The notes beneath the pieces are model-generated. The model had not been told where the DNA came from. It saw only the letters and a list, made by a program, of their open reading frames with translations, and ran no database searches. The position numbers and the translations under genes are program-made. Below are positions 36,388 to 44,489 of a stretch of 64,000 bases of DNA, in pieces (positions within the stretch are counted from its first letter, which is position 1; the number at the start of each line of letters is the position of its first letter). Source of the DNA: Candidatus Poribacteria bacterium (GTDB lineage: Bacteria > Poribacteria > WGA-4E > WGA-3G); NCBI GenBank assembly GCA_026702755.1, contig JAPPBX010000087.1:50140-114139 (forward strand), read 5' to 3'.

Positions 36388-36624
36388 GTGAAAGAACCTA
36401 TAGAAAAGCACCCAGAATTTGACCCCAAAACTTATACGGATCCTATCCTTGAAGAATGCTATCGCATCAAAGCAGAACTGAGTGCGAAATTTAAAACTCA
36501 GGCGGAATTCTCTGCGTATTTAAAAGCCGGAGAAGAAGAGGACAAACGCAACGGGATAAAATATGTCTCATACTATGACCCATCCAAGCGCATACCGGTA
36601 GAAAAATCCGAAGACAATGACTAA
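36388..36624 (+). CDS. Small hypothetical protein
   Basis: About 79 residues from GTG at 36388 behind GGAGGA; an ATG at 36373 is also in frame. I do not recognise a named family. It reads DPILEECYRIKAELSAKF and then KRNGIKYVSYYDPSKR, a layout like small accessory or antitoxin-like proteins. It has no signal peptide or membrane segment. It lies between the sialidase gene and a decayed acetyltransferase gene. A frame open further upstream (36202) overlaps the sialidase end and is not likely to be coding. Confidence 0.55.
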   Translation: MKEPIEKHPEFDPKTYTDPILEECYRIKAELSAKFKTQAEFSAYLKAGEEEDKRNGIKYVSYYDPSKRIPVEKSEDND

Positions 36625-36651
36625 CCACCAACGGGAACTCCCACAGAACTG

Positions 36652-37099
36652 ATGAAGGATATGCAGATAAAAGAAGTAAGGTGGCTGCACTTTACCGTGA
36701 TTGGGTAGCCGAAGCCACAACGCGCGGACTTGTCGCTGATACGGTTGACGATCTGTTATCTCGCCTCGGACCTCATTTCATCCTTGCAACAGATAAAGAT
36801 GGTTGTATCGTGGGATTTGCCATCGCTGAGGTATCTTCGGAGTATCTTTGCATTTTCCCCGCGGCGAGAACTATCTGGTTTTGCATGATTTATATGTCAC
36901 TCCCGATAGTCGGGGACAAGGTATTGGTTCTGGACTCGTAGCTGCTATCCTGCAATCAGGCAGAACCCATGGCATTCATTGCTTCACTACATACTCTGCG
37001 AACAAGCATTGGCAGTCAACTCTCGACTTCTATCGTGAATTTGGGTTTGAAACGTGGTCATTTTCGCTATTTCTTGATGAAACACCGATGTCTATTTAG
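36652..37099 (+). pseudogene. Decayed GNAT-family acetyltransferase gene
   Basis: Three pieces in two frame changes make up one GNAT protein. Bases 36652-36681 give MKDMQIKEVR. From 36681 the frame gives VAALYRDWVAEATTRGL and on to VGFAIAEVSSEYL. From about 36850 a third frame gives LVLHDLYVTPDSRGQGIGSGL (acetyl-CoA loop RGQGIGSG) and FYREFGFE near the end. The second break lies at a TTTTCCCC run, so a one-base gain or loss explains it; the first looks like a small deletion. It would be inactive unless the breaks are sequencing errors. Confidence 0.7.
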
Positions 37100-37118
37100 C
37101 GACACATCCGCCTAACAA

Positions 37119-37211
37119 CTACCGTAAATATTCCTCACCGCGGTGCTCAGCAATCCATGTTTTCAACGGCACATCTGTATCCGTGGGTTGCCACCAACCT
37201 TTAATGTCCAC
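37119..37211 (-). pseudogene. 3' stub of a second PhyH dioxygenase gene
   Basis: Read on the minus strand, this 31-codon stub (from VDIKGWWQPTDTDV to EHRGEEYLR and stop) equals the end of the PhyH gene at 39566. By eye there are 17 base differences in 93, but only one amino acid change (Thr for Ala). The differences are mostly silent, so the stub comes from a paralogue that was functional until recently. The rest of that gene is missing; the small gene at 37214 starts its 3' end two bases away. Confidence 0.8.
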
Positions 37212-37213
37212 GA

Positions 37214-37564
37214 TTAAGAAAAGAAAAACGACTTGACGAATGCCGAAACTGCTAAAAAGATAGAAACGACAATACCGCCAATTTCCCAATGTTCATTGGT
37301 ATCTGCCTTACGCTCACTAATGTTGGTGACAACCCCATCAATTTTGGATTCCACGCGGTCCAAACCGCCATCAATTTTGGATTCCAGCCGTTGTAAATCC
37401 CCGGCTAACTTTACATCGGCGGTTTCTGAACGGCGGCGATCGTCAGTTTGTTGTAATTTTACATCGGTTATATCTTTCTGTAGACCGCCTACATTTTTTC
37501 GTAGGTCTTTTACATCCTCTGCGAGTTCAGATAACTTTTGTAGAATCAATTCATCTCTGTCCAT
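37214..37564 (-). CDS. Coiled-coil protein with C-terminal membrane anchor
   Basis: 116 residues, ATG at 37564 with GAGAGGA upstream on the minus strand. The first 95 residues are charged and heptad-like (LQKLSELAEDVKDLRKNVGG and DLQRLESKIDGGLDRVESK), a long coiled coil. The last 20 form a membrane segment (IGGIVVSIFLAVSAFVKSFF). The layout is that of tail-anchored or holin-accessory-like small proteins. No catalytic motif. It is placed directly against the truncated PhyH stub. Confidence 0.7.
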   Translation of the reverse strand: MDRDELILQKLSELAEDVKDLRKNVGGLQKDITDVKLQQTDDRRRSETADVKLAGDLQRLESKIDGGLDRVESKIDGVVTNISERKADTNEHWEIGGIVVSIFLAVSAFVKSFFFS

Positions 37565-37605
37565 TTTGGTGTCCTCTCAATTTTCATCAGCGCGTATCTT
37601 GTTTA

Positions 37606-37633
37606 GTCGCGATTCGGAGATCGCTCCTACCAG
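37606..37633. repeat. REP-like palindrome GTCGCGATTCGGAG, copy 1
   Basis: Shares the 14-base lead GTCGCGATTCGGAG with the copy at 37736, then GGAG/CTCC pairing and a CCTACC tail. Confidence 0.55.
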
Positions 37634-37735
37634 CGTTTCTCCTAATTATCCGATATTCCACACCGAAATTTAAGAGAAAACGTAAAATAGTCAGAGCCAT
37701 TCAGTTTTCGGTTTTTCGTTATTTTTGTGGAAGAA

Positions 37736-37766
37736 GTCGCGATTCGGAGGGGACACCCCCTACCGT
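37736..37766. repeat. REP-like palindrome GTCGCGATTCGGAG, copy 2
   Basis: GTCGCGATTCGGAG followed by GGG-ACA-CCCCC pairing and a CTACC tail. Same family as the copy at 37606, 130 bases away. Confidence 0.55.
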
Positions 37767-37854
37767 GGTGTGTCGGGAATCGGAGTGTTTTTGCTGGGGT
37801 GTTTCTTCCCTCCTACGGGAGAACTGAATGCGTCTGCGTCTCTCACATTCGGAA

Positions 37855-37883
37855 TTGATTTCCATACAATGATATGATATAAT
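37855..37883 (+). promoter_or_regulatory. Sigma-70 promoter for AAA-ATPase/nuclease gene
   Basis: TTGATT at 37855-37860, a 17-base spacer and TATAAT at 37878-37883, 36 bases before the ATG at 37919. Confidence 0.7.
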
Positions 37884-37918
37884 AAATCGTTAAGAATTTC
37901 AACAATAGGAAGAAAAAA

Positions 37919-39538
37919 ATGAGACGTTTTGGGATCCAGGGATGCGTGTATCCGAAAGAGAACTATGTTGTCCTCCGCACTGAAGAGGGCGCGGAGTTCA
38001 TAAATCGTGTCAAAGATGGCAAGTACATCGTCCTTTTTGCACCGCGACAGACTGGAAAGACGACCTTTTTTCGGTGGGCCCTTGAGGCACTCACAGCGGA
38101 AAATCCGACCTATTTTCCCATTCAACTGGATTTTCAACTTGTACGCAACACGACACCTGCCACTTTTTATGAGCGGCTCTATAAAATGATCCGCTCAGAA
38201 ATCGATAACGTTTTCCAGGACCAAGGTAACATACCTTCTGAAACGTCAACACAATTTTTGGCAAATACGCCACTCACTGATTCGTTTTCAATGGTAGAAT
38301 TCTTCAAACAATTCGCGAGTTTTTTGGTCCACCACACACATTGGCAAAAGGTTGTGCTTCTCATTGATGAGTTTGATGGGATCCCTCAAGTTGTTGTGAG
38401 TGATTTCCTGTACGCGCTCCGCCATATCTATCTCTCCCGCAAGCCAAGATGTCTCCACAGCGTCGGCATTTTTGGTGTCAAAAGCATTATGCAGCTGGAC
38501 TACGACAGGTCTGTCTCTCCTTTCAATATCCAAGATGAATTCCGTTTGCCAAACTTCACTTTGGAACAGGTGCAAGAACTGCTCGGGCAATATACGGACG
38601 AAGTCGGACAGACCTTCGCGCCGGAGGTCATTGAATCTATTCATAAGCAAACAGCCGGGCAACCTGTACTTGTCAACAGACTCGCGCAAATTCTCACCGA
38701 GGAGATGTGCATTCCCGAAACCCAGCCGATTATGATAGCACACTTTTTAGAGGCACATACACAACTCTTGCGCGGCAGAAACACTAATATTGAGCATCTC
38801 ACAACAAACATACGCAAAGACATACGCTTTGAAAGAGTCTTGATGAGAATCATGGCACATGAGGATGGCGTGGATTTCAACCTGCGCGATGAGATTATCG
38901 ATGAACTTGCCACTTACGGTGTTATCTCCGAAGGGGCTGATGGGCTCTGTGAAATCGCCAATCCAATTTATTTGTATGCTATTTTGCAGGCGTTTAAGCC
39001 AGCAGTGAATCGATTAGAGGATGAGTACTTTCCCGAAGACACTGGAGAAGGTTTTTTGGATTACTTGACCCCCACAGGACAGATGGACATGGAACGGCTA
39101 CTCAATAATTTCCGGGACTTCATTGCCCGTGCTGGATTCAAGATTTTCCAAGTTCCAGATACACCACAGGAATCTGTTGGTCGGCACCTTCTCCTCACCT
39201 ATCTCGACCAGTTTGTAAGACTCGTGGGGGGTGTTATGCACATTGAAGTACAAACAGGACGCGGCAGGATGGACTTGCTGATCACACACAAAGGGCGAAA
39301 ATACATTATTGAGACAAAGATATGGCGCGGCAATAACTACTACCAGGCAGGCAAAAAGCAACTCGCGGCATATATCGCGTCGGAGAAGGCAACAGAGGGT
39401 TACTACGTCATATTTGATCACCGGCAGGCTCCGGAGCCGCGGGTAGAGACAGAAACTTTGGACGGTGTGACGATTCGGAGTTACGTCATTCCTGTGATGC
39501 AAGAAGTGCCCTCAAATACGCTTCATCGAAAGATGTAA
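37919..39538 (+). CDS. AAA-ATPase-like protein with C-terminal PD-(D/E)XK nuclease domain
   Basis: 539 residues. The N-terminal ATPase has Walker A APRQTGKTT (41-49) and Walker B VVLLIDEFD near 145. A winged-helix-like middle follows (near 310-350). The C-terminal domain has a PD-(D/E)XK core, GRMDLLITHKGRKYIIETK, with Asp and Glu-x-Lys in place. This is the layout of the AAA-ATPase_like/PDDEXK_9 type, seen in many copies in some genomes and of uncertain function, possibly defence or mobile-DNA linked. It lies between a truncated and an intact copy of the same PhyH 3' end. Promoter at 37855. Confidence 0.85.
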   Translation: MRRFGIQGCVYPKENYVVLRTEEGAEFINRVKDGKYIVLFAPRQTGKTTFFRWALEALTAENPTYFPIQLDFQLVRNTTPATFYERLYKMIRSEIDNVFQDQGNIPSETSTQFLANTPLTDSFSMVEFFKQFASFLVHHTHWQKVVLLIDEFDGIPQVVVSDFLYALRHIYLSRKPRCLHSVGIFGVKSIMQLDYDRSVSPFNIQDEFRLPNFTLEQVQELLGQYTDEVGQTFAPEVIESIHKQTAGQPVLVNRLAQILTEEMCIPETQPIMIAHFLEAHTQLLRGRNTNIEHLTTNIRKDIRFERVLMRIMAHEDGVDFNLRDEIIDELATYGVISEGADGLCEIANPIYLYAILQAFKPAVNRLEDEYFPEDTGEGFLDYLTPTGQMDMERLLNNFRDFIARAGFKIFQVPDTPQESVGRHLLLTYLDQFVRLVGGVMHIEVQTGRGRMDLLITHKGRKYIIETKIWRGNNYYQAGKKQLAAYIASEKATEGYYVIFDHRQAPEPRVETETLDGVTIRSYVIPVMQEVPSNTLHRKM

Positions 39539-39565
39539 AAACTACAGAAACACAAACGGAAAACC

Positions 39566-40417
39566 TTACCGCAGATATTCTTCCCCACGATGCTCTGCAA
39601 TCCACGTCTTCAGGGGGACATCCGCATCTGTGGGTTGCCACCAGCCTTTAATGTCCACTCCGTCACCGAGGAGCTGCCGCCGAATTGGGTCGCATTTTTC
39701 AAGGATTTCGGGTGGCATGAGGTTGTAATCCAAGCCACGCAACCAGCGATAACTATAGCCCATAAACAGGACTTTCCGCGTTGCATCAGAGAAATTCCAG
39801 CCGCGTGAATGCCACATCCGTCTATCGAAAAGCACCGCTGTCCCACGTTTGACGAGCAGGTCTATAGCGCCTTCCGGGTCACCATCAGGGTCGTCATCTC
39901 TGTTGGGTGGACGGGTGTCGAGCTTATGACTACAGGGAACAATGCGCATCGCACCGTTGTCGCGATCGGTAACATCGCTTAACCAGTAACTGACCTTCAA
40001 TGAGAGTCGCGGGTGTGGACGTTCCATCTCCGGTACAGGTCTGCCGCCGTCTTGATGCCAATGTGCGCCTTTGCGAACGCGTGGTTTATCGGAAGGTTCT
40101 GGGGGATACATGATGAGATGCGAGATGTAAAGTTGGATGTTCCAACCGAGAATATCCCAGAGCAGCGGGAAAACCTTCTTGTTGTCAAGCAGTTCCAACA
40201 ATATATCGTCTTCGATGACGGTGCGAAACTTCGACATCAAGGCGTGGGGTGCCATCCCCGTTTTGGCGCGTTCCTCGGCATCAAGTCGATCTGCGACCTC
40301 CTCTAACGCGTCTACCATCTCAGGACTTATAGCATCCTCAACAATGAGGTAACCGGTGTTGTTGAACGCTTTGAGTTGTTCTTCCGTAGCACAGTATTCA
40401 AGCCAACTTGTATCCAT
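39566..40417 (-). CDS. Phytanoyl-CoA dioxygenase (PhyH) family protein, second copy
   Basis: 283 residues from ATG at 40417; GGAG lies six bases upstream, and the earlier ATG at 40423 is too close to it. The iron triad is in AHWHQDGG and RRMWHSRGWN. GNMRIVPCSH-like GAMRIVPCSHKLDTR and RKVLFMGYSYRW carry the expected strands and the 2-oxoglutarate Arg. The N-terminus (EEQLKAFNNTGYLIVEDAI) is typical. The 3' end is duplicated as a stub at 37119-37211. It is followed 17 bases upstream on the same strand by a LamG gene, so the genes from 43131 down to 39566 could be one transcript. Confidence 0.9.
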   Translation of the reverse strand: MDTSWLEYCATEEQLKAFNNTGYLIVEDAISPEMVDALEEVADRLDAEERAKTGMAPHALMSKFRTVIEDDILLELLDNKKVFPLLWDILGWNIQLYISHLIMYPPEPSDKPRVRKGAHWHQDGGRPVPEMERPHPRLSLKVSYWLSDVTDRDNGAMRIVPCSHKLDTRPPNRDDDPDGDPEGAIDLLVKRGTAVLFDRRMWHSRGWNFSDATRKVLFMGYSYRWLRGLDYNLMPPEILEKCDPIRRQLLGDGVDIKGWWQPTDADVPLKTWIAEHRGEEYLR

Positions 40418-40434
40418 TGTCATCTCCTTCAGAT

Positions 40435-41196
40435 CTAACGGCGGATTTTAGACTTAATCTGCCCCCACGTCGTTGTGAGTTTTCCTGTGACTTCCACCGC
40501 AAACGCGATGCCTTCTTCCATATCCTCCTGAATCTGTTCTTGCGTGATTGCGACATTGAGAATACGGAGCTCATCAAGCGTGCCATCAAGCCAGATATGC
40601 TCATTCGCTTTCTTACCGATCCAGACTGAGGCTTCGTTTTTGTTGATGTCCCCTTTCCGCGCAACCTCTCCATCCAATTCACCGTCCAGATAGATACGAA
40701 TTTCTTCTCCATCGTAGACCATGGCGAGATGATGCCATGTGTCCACCTCCATCGGTGTTGTGCCGTTTGCGACGGCAGCGGCACCGGGAGCAGTATAGAC
40801 AAATCCACGGATTTTTCCACCGGGTGTATCAAAACCCCATCCACTTTCAGCGACGGAGCCTTTTCTAGCGATCACTGGATGCCCACCCGGAAAAGAAGCG
40901 GGTTTGAACCATGCTTCTATTGTCAGTTCATCGCCACCGGGAACAAGGCTGTCGTGATGCGGGACTTCAATGAGAGCACTTGCGCCATTAAAGACCAATG
41001 CACCGCCATTTTTCCCATCCTCCGTCCATTCAGCATCGGTGATTTCGCCGTGATTCTCAAACTCAGATAGGTCTGTCGCTTCATCAGCTGTCTCTTCGTC
41101 AAAGAGGTATATTAAAACCGTTTCCTCTTCAAACGCAGCGAAACAATTCATCCCTAAACAGAGCAGGAGCGCGAAAACTGTGAGCATTTGAGTCAT
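40435..41196 (-). CDS. Exported LamG-domain protein with TTW tail (C)
   Basis: 253 residues on the minus strand. Signal peptide MTQMLTVFALLLCLGMNCFA. The LamG domain has the usual order: VLIYLFDEETAD, LTIEAWFKPASFPGG, VDTWHHLAMVYDGEE, IRIYLDGELDGE and LDELRILNVAIT. It ends TGKLTTTWGQIKSKIRR, the clearest form of the shared tail. Its ATG overlaps the TGA of the trypsin-TPR gene (ATGA at 41193-41196), so translation is coupled. Confidence 0.92.
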   Translation of the reverse strand: MTQMLTVFALLLCLGMNCFAAFEEETVLIYLFDEETADEATDLSEFENHGEITDAEWTEDGKNGGALVFNGASALIEVPHHDSLVPGGDELTIEAWFKPASFPGGHPVIARKGSVAESGWGFDTPGGKIRGFVYTAPGAAAVANGTTPMEVDTWHHLAMVYDGEEIRIYLDGELDGEVARKGDINKNEASVWIGKKANEHIWLDGTLDELRILNVAITQEQIQEDMEEGIAFAVEVTGKLTTTWGQIKSKIRR

Positions 41197-42929
41197 GTGA
41201 AAATCCCCCTTTTTATTTCAATATCTGGATCTAAGGTTCTCGCCTTCTCAAAATCTGCGTTCGCTGTATCCTGTTGCCCAAGTGCCTGTTTGGCAAGCGC
41301 ACGGTCATAATAGGTAAGGGCATCCCTCGGATCAATTTGCAGTGTTATATCAAAATCTTCTATCGCGCCAATAGAATTATCCATGGCTGCCTTCGCAGCC
41401 CCGCGTGTGTGATAGAAGGCAGCCTCCGGATCAAGCTTGATGGCTTTGTTGCTGTCAATTATCGCCGCGTGGTATAACGCGCCTGCTGCTCCTATATTTC
41501 CTATAGAGGTGTTAGATTTCCCTAAGAGATACCTCGTCCAAGCGCGACTGTTATAAGCGTCACTATACTTTGCGTCTTTTTTGATGGCTTGTGTATGGTC
41601 TTCGATCGCTGTTTCATAGAGTCGCTGCGCTTCTGCTATATCACCTTGAATTGCTTTGAGAGTGCCAATTTCGGATATTACCTGCCCTCGGCGACGGTAG
41701 CTCCCGGCATCCTCTGGGTCTAATTTGATAACAGCAGTATAGCCCTCAACCGCTGCTTGATACAAATTTTGTGCCCGTTCCAGATTTCCTTGCGCCGCTT
41801 CAGATGCTCCAGCGTTGCTCTGTAGAACACATCGATTACGGTAAGCTATAGTGTACTCAGGATTTAGTTCTATAGCTTTGTTATAATCAGTTATTGCCTC
41901 GTCATAATCCTGAAACATAGACTTCGCGACCCCACGGGTATTATATAATTCAGCATTTTCAGGATCCAATTGGATAGCATTATCATAGTCACTTATCGCC
42001 CCTTCAAAATCATCAAGTTTGGACTTCGCACGCCCACGATTTCTATAGGCCGCAGCATTTTCAGGATCCAATTGGATAGCATTATCATAGTCACTTATCG
42101 CCCCTTCAAAATCATCAAGTTTGGACTTCGCACGCCCACGATTTCTATAGGCCGCAGCATTTTCAGGATCCAATTGGATAGCATTATCATAGTCACTTAT
42201 CGCCCCTTCAAAATCACCAAGGCCGGATTTCGTACGCCCACGATTTTCGTAGAAGCGAGTATTTTCAGGATTCAATTGAATAGCACTATCATAGTCTTTT
42301 ATTGCACCTTCAAGATCACCAAGTTCGGATTTCGTACAACCCCGATCATTGTATAAAGAGGCATCTTCAGGCCCCAGTTGGATAGCGTTATTGTAATCGA
42401 TGATTGCACCTTCACGATCATCCAACTCAACTTTCGCCTCGGCTCTGAACCAATAGGCCTCACTCAATTTAGGATTTAGTTGGATAGCTCTATTAAAATC
42501 AGTGATTGCCTTGCGATAACGTCGGTTCCAAAAGTTCTGTTTTCCTTTTAAGAGTTTGGCAAAGGAGCGAATAAGTTTTCGCCTGCGCCACTTCCTCAAA
42601 GGCTCCGCGGGTTCTTCCACTCGGTCAAGCAATGCCTTGAGCGCGTTTAACGAAATAGCGACACTGTGAAGTTCTCTATTATCTCTACTGACCAATGAAC
42701 TGACGATGACCCCTATAACGTGTCTTTTTTCGTTTAACACAGGGCTACCACTATATCCATCAGATAGATTTGGTTTTATTTTGAACCATTTTTCACTTTC
42801 TTGGAAGCCATAAACGAACCCTTCTGTGACCTTAAATTTGCCATAAGGAAATCCGAAAATAGAAATAGGTTCATCCTTCTGTAGAACATCACTGTTAGAA
42901 AGTAGAAGTGGTATACCTTTATCGGTCAA
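41193..42929 (-). CDS. TPR protein with trypsin-like C-lobe, 3' part of a frameshifted gene
   Basis: 578 residues in frame, but the start is within a gene whose 5' part is at 42919-43131 in another frame. The N-terminal 100 residues are the second half of a trypsin-like serine protease: ISIFGFPYGKFKVTEG and the Ser nucleophile motif DGYSGSPVLNEKRHVIGV. From about 140 on there are some 11 TPR units. Three of them (41955-42260) are almost identical 102-bp copies. The protease lacks the Asp-bearing segment, so it is probably inactive even if the frame is restored. Confidence 0.8.
   Translation of the reverse strand: MTDKGIPLLLSNSDVLQKDEPISIFGFPYGKFKVTEGFVYGFQESEKWFKIKPNLSDGYSGSPVLNEKRHVIGVIVSSLVSRDNRELHSVAISLNALKALLDRVEEPAEPLRKWRRRKLIRSFAKLLKGKQNFWNRRYRKAITDFNRAIQLNPKLSEAYWFRAEAKVELDDREGAIIDYNNAIQLGPEDASLYNDRGCTKSELGDLEGAIKDYDSAIQLNPENTRFYENRGRTKSGLGDFEGAISDYDNAIQLDPENAAAYRNRGRAKSKLDDFEGAISDYDNAIQLDPENAAAYRNRGRAKSKLDDFEGAISDYDNAIQLDPENAELYNTRGVAKSMFQDYDEAITDYNKAIELNPEYTIAYRNRCVLQSNAGASEAAQGNLERAQNLYQAAVEGYTAVIKLDPEDAGSYRRRGQVISEIGTLKAIQGDIAEAQRLYETAIEDHTQAIKKDAKYSDAYNSRAWTRYLLGKSNTSIGNIGAAGALYHAAIIDSNKAIKLDPEAAFYHTRGAAKAAMDNSIGAIEDFDITLQIDPRDALTYYDRALAKQALGQQDTANADFEKARTLDPDIEIKRGIFT
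41955..42260. repeat. Three 102-bp tandem TPR-coding repeats
   Basis: Copies begin at 41955, 42057 and 42159 with ATTTTCAGGATCCAATTGGA. The first two are identical as far as I can see, and the third diverges only in its last 40 or so bases. Each codes for one 34-residue TPR unit. Near-identity at DNA level points to recent unit duplication. Confidence 0.85.
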
Positions 42930-43131
42930 CCGATGTTATCAAAATGGATTTCCGCTCTACAATGGCATGAATATTTGTCACGACCTTGTCCGGTTTCACA
43001 AAAAATCCACTACCCCCGCCTTGTAAAGTGTTGAATAGGATGTGTCTGTGCTCTATGCGGACGCTGACATTACTATTTTGGGGTTTCTGAGTTTTTTCAC
43101 AACAAGCCATTTTTAGAAACTTCGCCAGCAA
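42919..43131 (-). pseudogene. 5' part of the frameshifted trypsin-TPR gene
   Basis: 70 residues: a short N-terminus, a glycine-rich GGGSGFFVKPDKVVTNIHAI with the catalytic His, then a stop at 42919-42921. The frame at 42929 continues with KGIPLLLSNSDVLQ. In related proteases 40 or so residues with the catalytic Asp (a DLAxLK-type segment) lie between these two parts. Here they are missing, so a deletion of roughly 100 bases that also shifted the frame is the simplest explanation. Confidence 0.75.
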
Positions 43132-43151
43132 AAGTGCTTGTACCAGTTCTG

Positions 43152-44363
43152 TTAATCCTCTACCCTCTCAATAATCTGTCCGGTTTCCCGATCTCTGAAG
43201 ATGCGTTTCATTCTACCATCTGGCATCCGTTCCTCTTTGAGGAGGGCATACTGTTCATCAGCGTCTGATTGGCTTGCCTGTGCATCAGTCGTTTCGGCGG
43301 TGCCGCGCCAATCCTGAATTTCAACCGCTTCCCACTGTTTAGACTTCGCGGATTTATAACAGGCATCAATAATAGCGTTCACGACGTAGCCATCATAGAA
43401 GGTTTCTAAGGGTTCTCGTTCCTCGTCGATTGCGTTGAACATATCAAGGAACATGTCGCGATAACCGAGTTCCGCGACCTCATCACCAACTGGGAAAAGC
43501 CAACCGGTATCGCTTTCGGCTTTTTCAGCGACATAGCCACCTTGTCCAACAGCGGTGAACATCTCATAACCTGTGCGGAGCCAGTGATTGAGCCAGATCG
43601 TTCCCTCACTGCCGGAGACTTCATCTCGTAAATCCATGCCGCCACGGAACGCCCATCCGACCTCAAACTGTCCCATCGCGCCGCTCTCAAAGCGGATGAG
43701 TGCGATGCCGTGGTCCTCTGCATCAATCGGATGCACAAGGGTATCCGCCCAGCACACCACCTCAAGCGGTCTGTTGTTTTTGCCGACAAAGTTTCGGATA
43801 ATCTCGATACAGTGGCATCCCATATCGACGATAGCACCACCACCGGCTTGTTCCAGATCCCAAAACCAATCGCTGTGGGGACCGGGATGTGTCTCGCGGG
43901 AACGCACCCATAGAATTTTCCCGAGTGCCCCGTTTTGGACGGACTCCAACGCCTTGAGAGTTTTTGGCGGATATACCAAGTCCTCAAGGTAACCCCCAAA
44001 CACGCCTGTGTTTTCAACGATGTCCAGCATCGCCTTCGCTTCTTCAGCGGTGCGTCCAAGCGGTTTCGTACAGAGAATAGCTTTGCCTGCTGCTGCTGCG
44101 AGTTCAACCGCTTTCAGGTGCAAGTTATTCGGCAATCCAATGACAACAGTGTCTGTCTCTGGGTGGTTGATGGCTTCTGCCAAATCGGTTGTCGCGTGAG
44201 GGATATTCCACTCTTCGGCGAATGCGGTTGCGCGCTCTTCGCGTCGAGAGTAAACGCTGTGGACGCGATCTGCACCGCGTTGATTGTGGAGCGTCATCGT
44301 GTAGAACATTCCGATGAGCCCCGTGCCGAGCATTGTGACTTTGTGGCTTCTCAGTTCCGACAT
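43152..44363 (-). CDS. Gfo/Idh/MocA family oxidoreductase, second copy
   Basis: 403 residues, ATG at 44363 with AAGGA upstream. Rossmann motif [12 protein letters not shown] (about 10-21), the family Lys in AILCTKPLG (near 95-103), and [15 protein letters not shown] in the second domain. The C-terminal 50 residues (from about 350) are an extra charged segment ending [25 protein letters not shown], longer than in most members. Substrate unknown, probably a sugar or sugar acid. It is well separated in sequence from the member at 13820. Confidence 0.9.
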   Translation of the reverse strand: MSELRSHKVTMLGTGLIGMFYTMTLHNQRGADRVHSVYSRREERATAFAEEWNIPHATTDLAEAINHPETDTVVIGLPNNLHLKAVELAAAAGKAILCTKPLGRTAEEAKAMLDIVENTGVFGGYLEDLVYPPKTLKALESVQNGALGKILWVRSRETHPGPHSDWFWDLEQAGGGAIVDMGCHCIEIIRNFVGKNNRPLEVVCWADTLVHPIDAEDHGIALIRFESGAMGQFEVGWAFRGGMDLRDEVSGSEGTIWLNHWLRTGYEMFTAVGQGGYVAEKAESDTGWLFPVGDEVAELGYRDMFLDMFNAIDEEREPLETFYDGYVVNAIIDACYKSAKSKQWEAVEIQDWRGTAETTDAQASQSDADEQYALLKEERMPDGRMKRIFRDRETGQIIERVED

Positions 44364-44402
44364 TATTTTTCCTTTCGCTACGATCTTTTAATTACAGCGG
44401 AA

Positions 44403-44431
44403 GGGCAGGCACAAGACCCGCCCCTACAAGC
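44403..44431. repeat. REP-like palindrome upstream of oxidoreductase gene
   Basis: GGGCAGGCACAAGACCCGCC followed by CCTACAAGC: an imperfect palindrome with the CCCTAC tail seen in the family at 17657 and 37736. Confidence 0.4.
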
Positions 44432-44489
44432 AGGGGAAACACAGGGAGGTCCGCCACCTTCCCTTTTGTTCCATCCATCTATCTTCCCA

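Larger units (their letters stand above)
37565..37918. other. Intergenic region with REP-like palindromes and promoter
   Basis: About 350 bases without a gene. It holds two related palindromes: 37606-37633 (GTCGCGATTCGGAGATCGCT and CCTACC) and 37736-37766 (GTCGCGATTCGGAGGGGACA and CCCCCTACC). A third, weaker one with CCCTCCTACGGGAG lies near 37808-37821. A good promoter at 37855-37883 serves the AAA-ATPase gene. Confidence 0.6.

Noticed and set aside
41955..42260. CRISPR-like array
   Set aside because: The repeats have no unique spacers; the full 102-bp unit is coding TPR sequence in frame.
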